64,000 nt of DNA from Camelus bactrianus (lineage: Eukaryota; Chordata; Mammalia; Artiodactyla; Camelidae), in the NCBI RefSeq assembly GCF_048773025.1, contig NC_133569.1:7192001-7256000 (forward strand), given 5' to 3'. Both the position numbers and the translations under genes were made by a program. The notes under the pieces were generated by a model. It made no database searches. It worked only from the letters and a program-made list of their open reading frames with translations, and was not told the DNA's origin. Below, in pieces: positions 38,582 to 49,388 of this stretch. How positions within the stretch are numbered: position 1 is the stretch's first letter; the number at the start of each line of letters is the position of its first letter.

Positions 38582-38593
38582 CTCAGTTCTGAG
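38582..38593. repeat. Near-palindrome CTCAGTTCTGAG in the monomer
   Basis: Two perfect 5-base arms, CTCAG and CTGAG, flank TT. The commonest variant of the array, CTCATTTCTGAG, keeps the inner four-base pairing CTCA/TGAG with a four-base loop, so the dyad survives the change. This could be a protein-binding dyad or chance. Confidence 0.6.
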
Positions 38594-38673
38594 AGATAAG
38601 TGTGTGTGAAAGCCGTCCTTCACCTAGCTTGTTGGGAACACAAAGTTTCTTTTAAGTTGCAAACTCCACTCCG

Positions 38674-38685
38674 TACATATATATG
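38674..38685. other. TATA-like AT tract in the monomer
   Basis: TACATATATATG sits at the same phase in nearly every monomer, followed by a G-rich step (GGGG). It resembles a TATA element only in composition. No initiator or other promoter part is recognisable, so it is recorded as a conserved AT tract, not a promoter. Confidence 0.4.
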
Positions 38686-38686
38686 G

Positions 38687-38701
38687 GGAGGTACTAGCTC
38701 C
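38687..38701. repeat. Inverted repeat GGAG / CTCC in the monomer
   Basis: GGAG and CTCC flank the seven bases GTACTAG. Variants GGTAGG, GGATG and GGGAGGGAC change or extend the left arm in parts of the array, while the right arm GCTCC is more stable. Confidence 0.45.
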
Positions 38702-38713
38702 AACTCGGTTTTA

Positions 38714-38725
38714 CAGTGAAAACTG
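38714..38725. repeat. Hairpin CAGT-GAAA-ACTG in the monomer
   Basis: Perfect four-base arms flank GAAA. In RNA from the given strand this would be a GNRA tetraloop hairpin, a fold known to be very stable. The core is among the most invariant stretches of the array; rare changes touch it at 46,667 (CACTG) and in the TTAGAGTG copies near 45,174, 48,414 and 49,152. Confidence 0.65.
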
Positions 38726-39705
38726 CAGGAACTTCAAACCGGCACTAGGAAACAGACTGAGAATCCAGAGTAAAAGTTTCTCCTGCAAACCGTTCCGTTT
38801 GTGCTAGAGGAACGAACGTCTCTCCACATGCTCAGTTCTGAGAGATAAGTGTGTGTGAAAGCCATCCTTCACCTAGCTTTTTGGGAACACAAAGTTTCTC
38901 TTCAGTTGCAAACTACACTCGATACATATATATGGGGAGGGACTAGCTCCAACTCGGTTTTACAGTGAAAACTGCAGGAACTTCAAACCGGCACTAGGAA
39001 ACAGACTGAGAAACCAGAGTAAAAGTTTCCCTGCAACCCGTTCCCTTTGGCTAGATGAACGAACGTCTCTCCACATGCTCATTTCTGAGAGATAAGTGTG
39101 TGTGAAAGCCGTCCTTCACCTAGCTGGTTGGGAAAACAACGTTTCTTTTCAGTTGCAAACTCCACTCCATACATATATATGGGGAGGTACTAGCTCCAAC
39201 TCGGTTTTACAGTGAAAACTGCAGGAACTTCAAACCGGCACTAGGAAACAGACTGAGAAACCAGAGTAAAAGTTTCCCTGCAACCCGTTCCCTTTGTGCT
39301 AGATGAACGAACGTCTCTCCACATGCTCAGTTCTGAGAGATAAGTGTGTGTGTAAGAAGTACTTCACCTAGCTTGTTGGGAACACAAAGTTTCTTATAAG
39401 TTGCAAACTCCACTCCGTACATATATATGGGTAGGTACTAGCTCCAACTCGGTTTTACAGTGAAAACTGCAGGAACTTCAAACCGGCACTAGGAAACAGA
39501 CTGAGAAACCAGAGTAAAAGTTTCTCCTGCAAAACTTCCGTTTGTGCTAGATGAACGAACGTCTCTCCACATGCTCATTTCTGAGAGATAAGTGTGTGTG
39601 AAAGCCATACTTCACCTAGCTTTTTGGGAACACAAAGTTTCTCTTCAGTTGCAAACTCCACTCCATACATATATATGGGGATGTACTAGCTCCAACCCGG
39701 TTTTA

Positions 39706-41195
39706 CAGTGAAAACTGTAGGAACTTCAAACAGGCACTAGGAAACAGACTGAGAAACCTGAGTAAAAGTTTCTCCTGCCACCCGTTCCCTTTGTGCTAGA
39801 TGAACGAACGTCTCTCCACATGGTCATTTCTGAGAGATAAGTGTGTGTGAAAGCCGTTCTTAACCTAGCTTGTTGGGAAAACAAAGTTTCTTTTCAGTTG
39901 CAAACTCCACTCCATACATATATATGGGGAGGTACTAGCTCCAACTCGGTTTTACAGTGAAAACTGCAGGAACTTCAAACCGGCACTAGGAAACAGACTG
40001 AGAAACCAGAGTAAAAGTTTCTCCTGCAACCCGTTCCCTTTGTGCTAGATGAACGAACGTCTCTTCACATGCTCAGTTCTGAGAGATAAGTGTGTGTGAA
40101 AGCCGTCCTTCACCTAGCTTGTTGGGAACACAAAGTTTCTTTTAAGTTGCAAACTCCACTCCGTACATATATATGGGGAGGTACTAGCTCCAACTCGGTT
40201 TTACAGTGAAAACTGCAGGAACTTCAAACCGGCACTAGGAAACAGACTGAGAAACCAGAGTAAAAGTTTCTCCTGCAAACCGTTCCGTTTGTGCTAGAGG
40301 AACGAACGTCTCTCCACATGCTAAGTTCTGAGAGATAAGAGTGTGTGAAAGCCATCCTTCACCTAGCTGTTTGGGAACACAAAGTTTCTCTTCAGTTGCA
40401 AACTACACTCGATACATATATATGGGGAGGGACTAGCTCCAACTCGGTTTTACAGTGAAAACTGCAGGAACTTCAAACCGGCACTAGGAAACAGACTGAG
40501 AAACCAGAGTAAAAGTTTCCCTGCAACCCGTTCCCTTTGGCTAGATGAACGAACGTCTCTCCACATGCTCATTTCTGAGATATAAGTGTGTGTGAAAGCC
40601 GTCCTTCACCTATCTGGTTGGGAAAACAACGTTTCTTTTCAGTTGCAAACTCCACTCCATACATATATATGGGGAGGATCTAGCTCCAACTCGGTTTTAC
40701 AGTGAAAACTGCAGGAACTTCAAACCGGCACTAGGAAACAGACTGAGAAACCAGAGTAAAAGTTTCCCTGCAACCCGTTCCCTTTGTGCTAGATGAACGA
40801 ACGTCTATCCACATGCTCAGTTGTGACAGATAAGTGTGTGTGTAAGAAGTACTTCACCTAGCTTGTTGGGAACACAAAGTTTCTTATAAGTTGCAAACTC
40901 CACTCCGTACATATATATGGGTAGGTACTAGCTCCAACTCGGTTTTACAGTGAAAACTGCAGGAACTTCAAACCGGCACTAGGAAACAGACTGAGAAACC
41001 AGAGTAAAAGTTTCTCCTGCAAAACTTCCGTTTGTGCTAGATGAACGAACGTCTCTCCACATGCTCATTTCTGAGAGATAAGTGTGTGTGAAAGCCATAC
41101 TTCACCTAGCTTTTTGGGAACACAAAGTTTCTCTTCAGTTGCAAACTCCACTCCATACATATATATGGGGATGTACTAGCTCCAACCCGGTTTTA
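39706..41195. repeat. Six-monomer unit G, copy 2 (1,490 bp)
   Basis: Its first monomer is a chimera: CCAACCCGGTTTTACAG from the end of the previous unit joined to ACTGTAGG and CAAACAGG from the unit start. All six diagnostic marks lie 1,490 bp from those of copy 1 (for example TGGTCATTTC 38,331 and 39,821; CTTTGGCTAG about 39,046 and 40,536; TAAGAAGT 39,353 and 40,843). A few private changes are present, such as GTCTATCC and GTTGTGACAG near 40,805-40,829. Confidence 0.8.
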
Positions 41196-42685
41196 CAGTG
41201 AAAACTGTAGGAACTTCAAACAGGCACTAGGAAACAGACTGAGAAACCTGAGTAAAAGTTTCTCCTGCAACCCGTTCCCTTTGTGCTAGATGAACGAACG
41301 TCTCTCCACATGGTCATTTCTGAGAGATAAGTGTGTGTGAAAGCCGTTCTTAACCTAGCTTGTTGGGAAAACAAAGTTTCTTTTCAGTTGCAAACTCCAC
41401 TCCATACATATATATGGGGAGGTACTAGCTCCAAATCGGTTTTACAGTGAAAACTGCAGGAACTTCAAACCGGCACTAGGAAACAGACTGAGAAACCAGA
41501 GTAAAAGTTTCTCCTGCAACCCGTTCCCTTTGTGCTAGATGAACGAACGTCTCTTCACATGCTCAGTTCTGAGAGATAAGTGTGTGTGAAAGCCGTCCTT
41601 CACCTAGCTTGTTGGGAACACAAAGTTTCTTTTAAGTTGCAAACTCCACTCCGTACATATATATGGGGAGGTACTAGCTCCAACTCGGTTTTACAGTGAA
41701 AACTGCAGGAACTTCAAACCGGCACTAGGAAACAGACTGAGAAACCAGAGTAAAAGTTTCTCCTGCAAACCGTTCCGTTTGTGCTAGAGGAACGAACGAC
41801 TCTCCACATGCTCAGTTCTGAGAGATAAGTGTGTGTGAAAGCCATCCTTCACCTAGCTGTTTGGGAACACAAAGTTTCTCTTCAGTTGCAAACTACACTC
41901 GATACATATATATGGGGAGGGACTAGCTCCAACTCGGTTTTACAGTGAAAACTGCAGGAACTTCAAACCGGCACTAGGAAACAGACTGAGAAACCAGAGT
42001 AAAAGTTTCCCTGCAACCCGTTCCCTTTGGCTAGATGAACGAACGTCTCTCCACATGCTCATTTCTGAGAGATAAGTGTGTGTGAAAGCCGTCCTTCACC
42101 TAGCTGGTTGGGAAAACAACGTTTCTTTTCAGTTGCAAACTCCACTCCATACATATATATGGGGAAGTACTAGCTCCAACTCGGTTTTACAGTGAAAACT
42201 GCAGGAACTTCAAACCGGCACTAGGAAACAGACTGAGAAACCAGAGTAAAAGTTTCCCTGCAACCCGCTCCCTTTGTGCTAGATGAACGAACGTCTCTCC
42301 ACATGCTCAGTTCTGAGAGATAAGTGTGTGTGAAAGAAGTACTTCACCTAGCTTGTTGGGAACACAAAGTTTCTTATAAGTTGCAAACTCCACTCCGTAC
42401 ATATATATGGGTAGGTACTAGCTCCAACTCGGTTTTACAGTGAAAACTGCAGGAACTTCAAACCGGCACTAGGAAACAGACTGAGAAACCAGAGTAAAAG
42501 TTTCTCCTGCAAAACTTCCGTTTGTGCTAGATGAACGAACGTCTCTCCACATGCTCAGTTCTGAGAGATAAGTGTGTGTGAAAGCCATACTTCACCTAGC
42601 TTTTTGCTAACACAAAGTTTCTCTTCAGTTGCAAACTCCACTCCATACATATATATGGGGATGTACTAGCTCCAACTCGGTTTTA
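41196..42685. repeat. Six-monomer unit G, copy 3 (1,490 bp)
   Basis: Opens with the same chimeric monomer as copy 2, including its private CCCGG, so both chimeras descend from one event. Offsets are again exactly 1,490 bp (39,821 to 41,311; 40,843 to 42,333). Its last monomer carries the non-chimeric GGGGATGTACTAGC with CTCGG and leads back into F. Confidence 0.8.
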
Positions 42686-43750
42686 CAGTGAAAACTGCAG
42701 GAACTTCAAACCGGCACTAGGAAACAGACTGAGAAACCAGAGTAAAAGTTCCTCCTGCAACCCGTTCCCTTTGTGCTAGATGAACGAACGTCTCTCCACA
42801 TGCTCAGTTCTGAGAGAAATTTGTGTGTTAAAGCCGTCCTTCACCTAGCTTGTTGGGAACACAAAGTTTCTCTTCAGTTGCAAACTCCACTCCATACATA
42901 TATATGGGGAGGTACTAGCACAAACTCGGTTTTACAGTGAAAATTGCAGGAATTTCATAACGGCACTAGGAAACAGACTGAGAAACTGGAGTAAAAGTTT
43001 CTCCTGCAACCCTTTCCCTTTGTGCTAGATGAACGAACGTCTCTCCACAAGCTCATTTCTGAGAGATTATTGTGTGTGAAAGCCGTCCCTCACCTAGCTT
43101 GTTGGGAACACAAAGTTTCCCTTCAGTTGCTAATTCCACTCCATACATATATATGGGGAGGTACTAGCTCCAACTCGGTTTTACAGTGAAAACTGCAGGA
43201 ACTTCAAACCGGCACTAGGAAACAGACTGAGATACCACAGTATAATTTTCTCCTGCAACCCTTTCCCTTTGTGCTAGATGAACGAACGTCTCTCCACAAG
43301 CTCATTTCTGAGAGATTATTGTGTGTGAAAGCCGTCCTTCACCTAGCTTGTTGGGAACACAAAGTTTCTCTTCAGTTGCAAACTCCACTCCATACATATA
43401 TATGGGGAAGTACTAGCTCCAACTCGGTTTTACAGTGAAAACTGCAGGAAATTCAAACCGGCTGTAGTAAACAGACTGAGAAACCAGTGTAAATGTTTCT
43501 CCTGCAACCCATTCCCTTTGTGCTAGATGAACGAACGTCTCTCCACATGCTCATTTCTGAGAGATAAGTGTGTGTGAAAGCCGTCCTTCACCAAGCTTGT
43601 TGGGAACACAAAGATTCTCTTCAGTTGCAAACTCCACTCGATACATATATATGGGGAGGTACTAGCTCCAACTCGGTTTTACAGTGAAAAGTGCAGGAAC
43701 TTCAAACCGGCACTAGGAAACAGACTGAGAAACCAGAGTAAAAGTTTCTC

Positions 43751-46700
43751 CTGCAACCCGTTCCCTTTGTGCTAGATGAACGAACGTCTCTCCACATGCT
43801 CAGTTCTGAGAGATAAGTGTGTGTGAAAGCCGTACTTCACCTAGCTTTTTGGGAACACAAAGTTTCTCTTCAGTTGCAAACTCCACTCGATACATATATA
43901 TGGGGAGGTACTAGCTCCAACTCGGTTTTACAGTGAAAACTGCACGAACTTCAAACCGGCACTAGGAAACAGACTGAGAAACCAGAGTAAAAGTTTCTCC
44001 TGCAACCCGTTCCATTTGTGCTAGATGAACGAACGTCTCTCCACATGCTCAGTTCTGAGAGATAAGTGTGTGTGAAAGCCGTCCTTCACCTAGCTTGTTG
44101 GGAACACAAAGTTTCTCTTCAGTTGCAAACTCCACTCCATACATATATATGTGGATGTACTAGCTCCAACTCGGTTTTGCAGTGAAAACTGCAGGAATTT
44201 CAAACCGGCTCTAGGAAACAGACTGAGATACCAGAGTCAAAGTTTATCCTGCAACCCGTTCCCTTTGTGCTAGATGAACGAACGTCTCTCCACATGCTCA
44301 GTTCTGAGAGATATGTGTGTGTGAAAGACGTCCTTCACCTAGCTTGTTGGGAACACAAAGTTTCTCTTCAGTTGCAAACTCCACTCCATACATAACTATG
44401 GGGAGGTACTAGCTCCAACTCTGTTTTACAGTGAAAACTGCAGGAACTTCAAACCGGCACTAGGAAACAGACTGAGAATCCAGAGTAAAAGCTTCTCCTG
44501 CAACCTGTTCCCTTTGTGCTAGATGAATGAACGTTTCTCCACATGCTCAGTTCTGAGAGATAAGTGTGTGTGAAAGCCGTCTTTCACATAGCTTGTTGGG
44601 AACACAAAGTTTCTCTTCAGTTGCAAACTCCACTGCATACATATATATGGGTAGGTACTAGCTCCAACTCTGTTTTACAGTGAAAACTGCAGGAAATTCT
44701 AAACGGCACTAGGAAACAGACTGAAAACCCAGAGAAAAAGTTTCTCCTGCATCCAGTTCCTTTTGTGCTAGATGAACGAACGTCTCTCCACATGCTCATT
44801 TCTGAGAGATAAGTGTGTGTGAAAGCCGTCCTTCACCTAGCTTGTTGGGAACACAAAGTTTCTCTTCAGTTGCAAACTCCACTCGATACATATATACGGG
44901 GAGGTACTAGCTCCAACTCGATTTTACAGTGAAAACTTCAGGAACTTCAAACCGGCAGTAGTAAACAGACTGAGAAACCAGAGTAAAAGTTTCTCCTGCA
45001 ACCCGTTCCATTTGTGCTACATGAACGAAAGTCTCTCTACATGCTCAGTTCTGAGAGATAAGTGTGTGTGAAAGCCGTCCTACACCTAGCTTGTTGGGAA
45101 CACAAAGTTTCTCTTCAGTTGCAAACTCCACTCCATACATATATATGGGGATGTACTAGCTCCAACTCGGTTTTAGAGTGAAAACTGCAGGAACTTCAAA
45201 CCGGCACTAGGAAATAGACTGAGAAACCAGAGTTAAAGTTTCTCCTGCAACCCGTTCCTTTCGTGCTAGATGAACGAACGTCTCTCCACATGCTCAGTTC
45301 TGAGAGATAAGTGTGTGTGAAAGACGTCCTTCACCTAGCTTGTTGGGAACACAAAGATTCTCTTCAGTTGCAAACTCCACTCGATACATATAGATGGGGA
45401 TGTACTAGCTCCAACTCGGTTTTACAGTGAAAACTGCAGGAATTTCAAACCGGCACTAGGAACAGACTGAGAATCCAGAGTAAAATTTTCTCCTGCAAAC
45501 CGTTCCCTTTGTGCAAGATGAACGAACGTCTCTTCACATGCTCATTTCTGAGAGATAAGTGTGTGTGAAAGCCGTCCTTCACCTAGCTTGTTGGGAACAC
45601 AAGGTTTCTCTTCAGTTGCAAACTCCACTCCATACATATATATGGGGATGTACTAGCTCCAACTCGGTTTTACAGTGAAAACTGCAGGAACTTCAAACCG
45701 GCACTAGGAAAGAGACCGAGAAACCAGAGTAAAAGTTTCCCCTGCAACCCGTTCCCTTTGTGCTAGATGAAAGAAAGTCTCTCCACATGTGCAGTTCTGA
45801 GAGATTAGTGTGTGTGAAAGCCATCCTTCACCTGTTTGTTGGGAACACAAAGTTTCTCTTCAGTTGCAAACTCCACTCCATACATATATAAGGGGAGGTA
45901 CTAGCTCCAACTCGGTTTTGCAGTGAAAACTGCAGGAACTTCAAACCGGCACTAGGAAACAGACTGAGAAACCAGAGTAAAAGTTTCTCCTGCAACCCGT
46001 TCCCTTTGTGCTAGATGAACGAAAGTCTCTCCACATGCTCAGTTCTGAGAGATAAGTGTGTGTGAAAGCCGTCCTTCACCTAGCTTGTTGGGAACACAAA
46101 GTTTCTCTTCAGTTGCAAACTCCACTGCATACATATATATGGGGAGGTACTAGCTCCAACTCGGTTTTACAGTGAAAACTTCAGGAACTTCAAACCGGCA
46201 CTAGGAAACAGACCGAAAACCCAGAGAAAAAGTTTCTCCTGCAACCAGTTCCTTTTGTGGCTGATGAACGAACGTCTCTCAACATGCTCAGTTCTGAGAG
46301 ATAAGTGTGTGTGAAAGCCGTCCTTCACCTAGCTTGTTGGGAACACAAAGTTTCTCTTAGGTTGCAAAATCCACTCGATACATATAGATGGGGAGGTACT
46401 AGTTCCAACTCGGTTTTACAGTGAAAACTGCAGGAACTTCAAACCGGCACTAGGAAACAGACTGAGAAACCAGAGAAAATTTTCTCCTGCAACCCGTTCC
46501 CTTTGTGCTAGATGAACGAACGTCTCTCCACATGCTCATTTCTGAGAGATAAGTGTGTGTGAAAGCCGTCCTTCACCTAGCTTGTTGGGAAAAAAAAGTT
46601 TCTTTTCAGTTGCAAAATCCACTCCATACATATATATGGGGAGGTACTAGCTCCATCTCGGATTTACACTGAAAACTGCACGAACTTCAAACCGGCACTA

Positions 46701-47705
46701 GGAAACAGACCGAGAAACCAGAGTAAAAGTTTCTCCTGCAAACCATTCCCCTTGTGCTAGATGAAAGAACGTCTCTCCACATGCTCAGTTCTGAGAGATA
46801 AGTGTGTGTTAAAGCCGTCCTTCACATAGCTTGTTGGGAACACAAAGTTTCTCTTCAGTTGCAAACTCCACTCCATACATATATATGGGGAGGTACTAGC
46901 TCCAACTCGGTTTTACAGTGAAAACTGCAGGAACTTCAAACCGGCACTAGGAAACAGACTGAGAAACCAGAGTAAAAGTTTCTCCTGCAAACCGTTCCCT
47001 TTGTGCTAGATGAACGAACGTCTCTCCACATGCTCAGTACTGAGAGATAAGTGTGTGTGAAAGCCGTCCTTCACCTAGCTTGTTCGGAACAAAAAGTTTC
47101 TCTTCAGTTGAAAACTCCACTCCATTCATATATACGGGGAGGTACTAGCTCCAACTCGGTTTTACAGTGAAAACGGTAGGAACTTCAAACTGTACTAGGA
47201 AAGAGACCGAGAAACCAGATTAAAAGTTTCTCCTGCAACCCGTTCCCTTTGTGCTAGATGAATGAACGTCTCTCCACATGCGCAGTTCTGAGAGATAAGT
47301 GTGTGTGAAAGCCATCCTTCACCTGCTTGTTGGGAACACAAAGATTCTCTTCAGTTGCAAACTCCACTCCATACATATATATGGGGTGGTACTAGCTCCA
47401 ACTCGGTTTTACAGTGAAAACTGCAGGAACATCAAACCGGCACTAGAAAACAGACCGAGAAACCAGAGTAATAGTTTCTTCTGCAACCCGTTCCCTTTGT
47501 GCTAGATGAACGAACGTCTCTCCACATGCGCAGTTCTGAGAGATAAGTGTGTGTGAAAGCCGTCCTTCACCTGCTTGTTGGGAACACAAAGTTTCTTTTC
47601 AGTTGCAAACTCCACTCCATATATATATATGGGGAGGTACTAGCTCCAACTCGGTTTTACAGTGAAAACTGTAGGAAATTCATACCGGCACTACGAAACA
47701 GACTG
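43751..47705. repeat. Diverged monomers without clear higher-order copies
   Basis: About sixteen monomers with many private changes (CATACATAACTATGG at about 44,390, GAACAGACTG with a lost A near 45,460, CACCTGTTTG at about 45,830, a GGAAAAAAAAG run near 46,589, AAACTGTACTAGG at about 47,188). W-like monomers occur at 44.6 and 46.1 kb; the second is followed by the last GGCTGATG. Two neighbouring monomers at 47.3 and 47.57 kb share CACCTGCTTG. High divergence and no long-range copies suggest an older, less recently homogenised stretch. Confidence 0.6.
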
Positions 47706-48452
47706 AGAAACCAGAGTAAAAGTTTTTCCTGCAACACGTTCCCTTTGTGCTAGATGAACGAACGTCTCTCCACATGCTCAGTTCTGAGAGATAGGTGTGT
47801 GTGAAAGCCGTCCTTCACCTAGCTTGTTGGGAACACAAAGTTTCTCTTCAGTTGCAAACTCCACTCCATACATATATATGGGGAGGAACTAGCTCCAACT
47901 CGGTTTTACAGTGAAAACTGTAGGAAATTCATACCGGCACTACAAAACAGACTGAGAAACAAGAGTAAAAGTTTTTCCTGCAACCCGTTCCCTTTGTGCT
48001 AGATGAACGAACGTCTCTCCACATGCTCAGTTCTGAGAGATAAGTGTGTGTGAAAGCCGTCCTTCACCTAGCTTGTTGGGAACACAAAGTTTCTCTTCAG
48101 TTGCAAACTCCACTCGATACATATATAAGGGGAGGTACTAACTCCAACACGGTTTTACAGTGAAAACTGCAGGAACTTCAAACCGGCACTAGGAAACAGA
48201 CTGAGAAACCAGAGTAAAAGTTTCTCCTGCAACCCGTTCCATTTGTGCTACATGAACGAACGTCTCTCCACATGCTCAGTTCTGAGAGATAAGTGTGTGT
48301 GAAAGCCGTCCTTCACCTAGCTTGTTGGGAACACAAAGTTTCTCTTCAGTTGCAAACTCCACTCCATACATATATATGGGGATGTACTAGCTCCAACTCG
48401 GTTTTAGAGTGAAAACTGCAGGAACTTCAAACCGGCACTAGGAAACAGACTG
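47706..48452. repeat. Trimer repeat, copy 1 (747 bp)
   Basis: Three monomers with GATAGGTGTG, GTAGGAAATTCATACC with CACTACAAAACAG (about 47,938), TATATAAGGGG (about 48,123) and GGTTTTAGAGTG (about 48,411). Copy 2 follows with all marks at +747. Confidence 0.75.
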
Positions 48453-49199
48453 AGAAACCAGAGTTAAAGTTTCACCTGCAACCCGTTCACTTTGTGCTAG
48501 ATGAACGAACGTCTCTCCACATGCTCAGTTCTGAGAGATAGGTGTGTGTGAAAGCCGTCCTTCACCTAGCTTGTTGGGAACACAAAGTTTCTCTTCAGTT
48601 GCAAACTCCACTCGATACATATATATGGGGAGGAACTAGCTCCAACTCGGTTTTACAGTGAAAACTGTAGGAAATTCATACCGGCACTACAAAACAGACT
48701 GAGAAACCAGAGTAAAAGTTTTTCCTGCAACCCGTTCCCTTTGTGCTAGATGAACGAACGACTCTCCACATGCTCAGTTCTGAGAGATAAGTGTGTGTGA
48801 AAGCCGTCCTTCACCTAGCTTGTTGGGAACACAAAGTTTCTCTTCAGGTGCAAACTCCACTCGATACATATATAAGGGGAGGTACTAGCTCCAACCCGGT
48901 TTTACAGTGAAAACTGCAGGAACTTCAAACCGGCACTAGGAAACAGACTGAGAAACCAGAGTAAAAGTTTCTCCTGCAACCCGTTCCATTTGTGCTACAT
49001 GAACGAAAGTCTCTCTACATGCTCAGTTCTGAGAGATAAGTGTGTGTGAAAGCCGTCCTTCACCTTGCTTGTTGGGAACACAAAGTTTCTCTTCAGTTGC
49101 AAACTCCACTCCATACATATATATGGGGAGGTACTAGCTACAACTCGGTTTTAGAGTGAAAACTGCAGGAACTTCAAACCGGCACTAGGAAACAGACTG
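48453..49199. repeat. Trimer repeat, copy 2 (747 bp)
   Basis: Repeats the marks of copy 1 in order. Differences include GAACGAC for GAACGTC near 48,757 and TTCAGGTGC near 48,843. A third copy begins (GTTAAAGTTTCACC near 49,210) but then changes subtype. Confidence 0.75.
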
Positions 49200-49388
49200 A
49201 GAAACCAGAGTTAAAGTTTCACCTGCAAGCCGTTCACATTGTGCTAGATGAACGAACGTCTCTCCACATGCTCAGTTCTGAGAGACAAGTGTGTGTGAAA
49301 GCCGTCCTTCACCTAGCTTGTTGGGAACACAAGGTTTCTCTTCAGTTGCAAACTCCACTCCATACATATATATGGGGAGGAACTAGCT
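49200..49388. repeat. Link monomer before unit J
   Basis: Starts like the trimer (GTTAAAGTTTCACC) and then runs into the GGAACTAGCTCCAAATCGG region where unit J begins. Nothing else was seen here. Confidence 0.55.

Larger units (their letters stand above)
38511..38759. repeat. Reference monomer (249 bp, close to consensus)
   Basis: This copy is chosen as a readable type monomer. It departs from the apparent majority sequence mainly at two places: TTTAAGTTGC instead of CTTCAGTTGC, and CCGTACAT instead of CCATACAT. It contains the conserved CTGCAG (38,723-38,728), which most monomers share and which would give a ladder of about 249 bp with PstI. It holds no open frame across its length; the conserved CTAGATGAAC supplies a TAG in one forward frame. 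Confidence 0.9.
38216..39705. repeat. Six-monomer unit G, copy 1 (1,490 bp)
   Basis: Starts in the right half of an F monomer (ACTGTTGGAACTTC, CAAACAGG). The order is CATGGTCATTTC with GTTCTTAACC, then CCGTACAT, then TAGAGGAACG with AACTACACTCG, then CCCTTTGGCTAGATG with CTGGTTGGG, then TAAGAAGTACTTC, then CAAAACTTCCG with GGGGATGTAC. It ends inside that last monomer at the switch point. Confidence 0.8.
38187..43750. repeat. Higher-order unit F, copy 3, expanded by a 6-monomer amplification
   Basis: Begins like copies 1 and 2 (GGGTAGGTACAAGC at 38,187). After about six monomers it loops back twice through a 1,490-bp unit, then resumes the F order at 42.69 kb with GAGAAATTTGTG (42,812), CACAAACTCGG, GCTAATTCC, GATACCACAGTATAATTTTC (43,231) and GGCTGTAGTAAACAG (about 43,460). 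The resumed part lacks the GGTTA(G/T)G monomer and the ATTGGGTG left half. Confidence 0.7.

Noticed and set aside
38596-38608. Telomere-like or microsatellite TG run
   Set aside because: Only four to five TG units in each monomer at fixed phase; part of the satellite.
38621-38650. CENP-B box-like stretch CTTGTTGGGAACACAAA, and CCCGTTCCC on the other strand
   Set aside because: The essential core bases of the CENP-B box (TTCG, A, CGGG in fixed spacing) are not met on either strand.
38674-38685. TATA box promoter in each monomer
   Set aside because: AT composition alone. No initiator, B-box or A-box pattern or downstream gene supports it; kept only as an AT tract.
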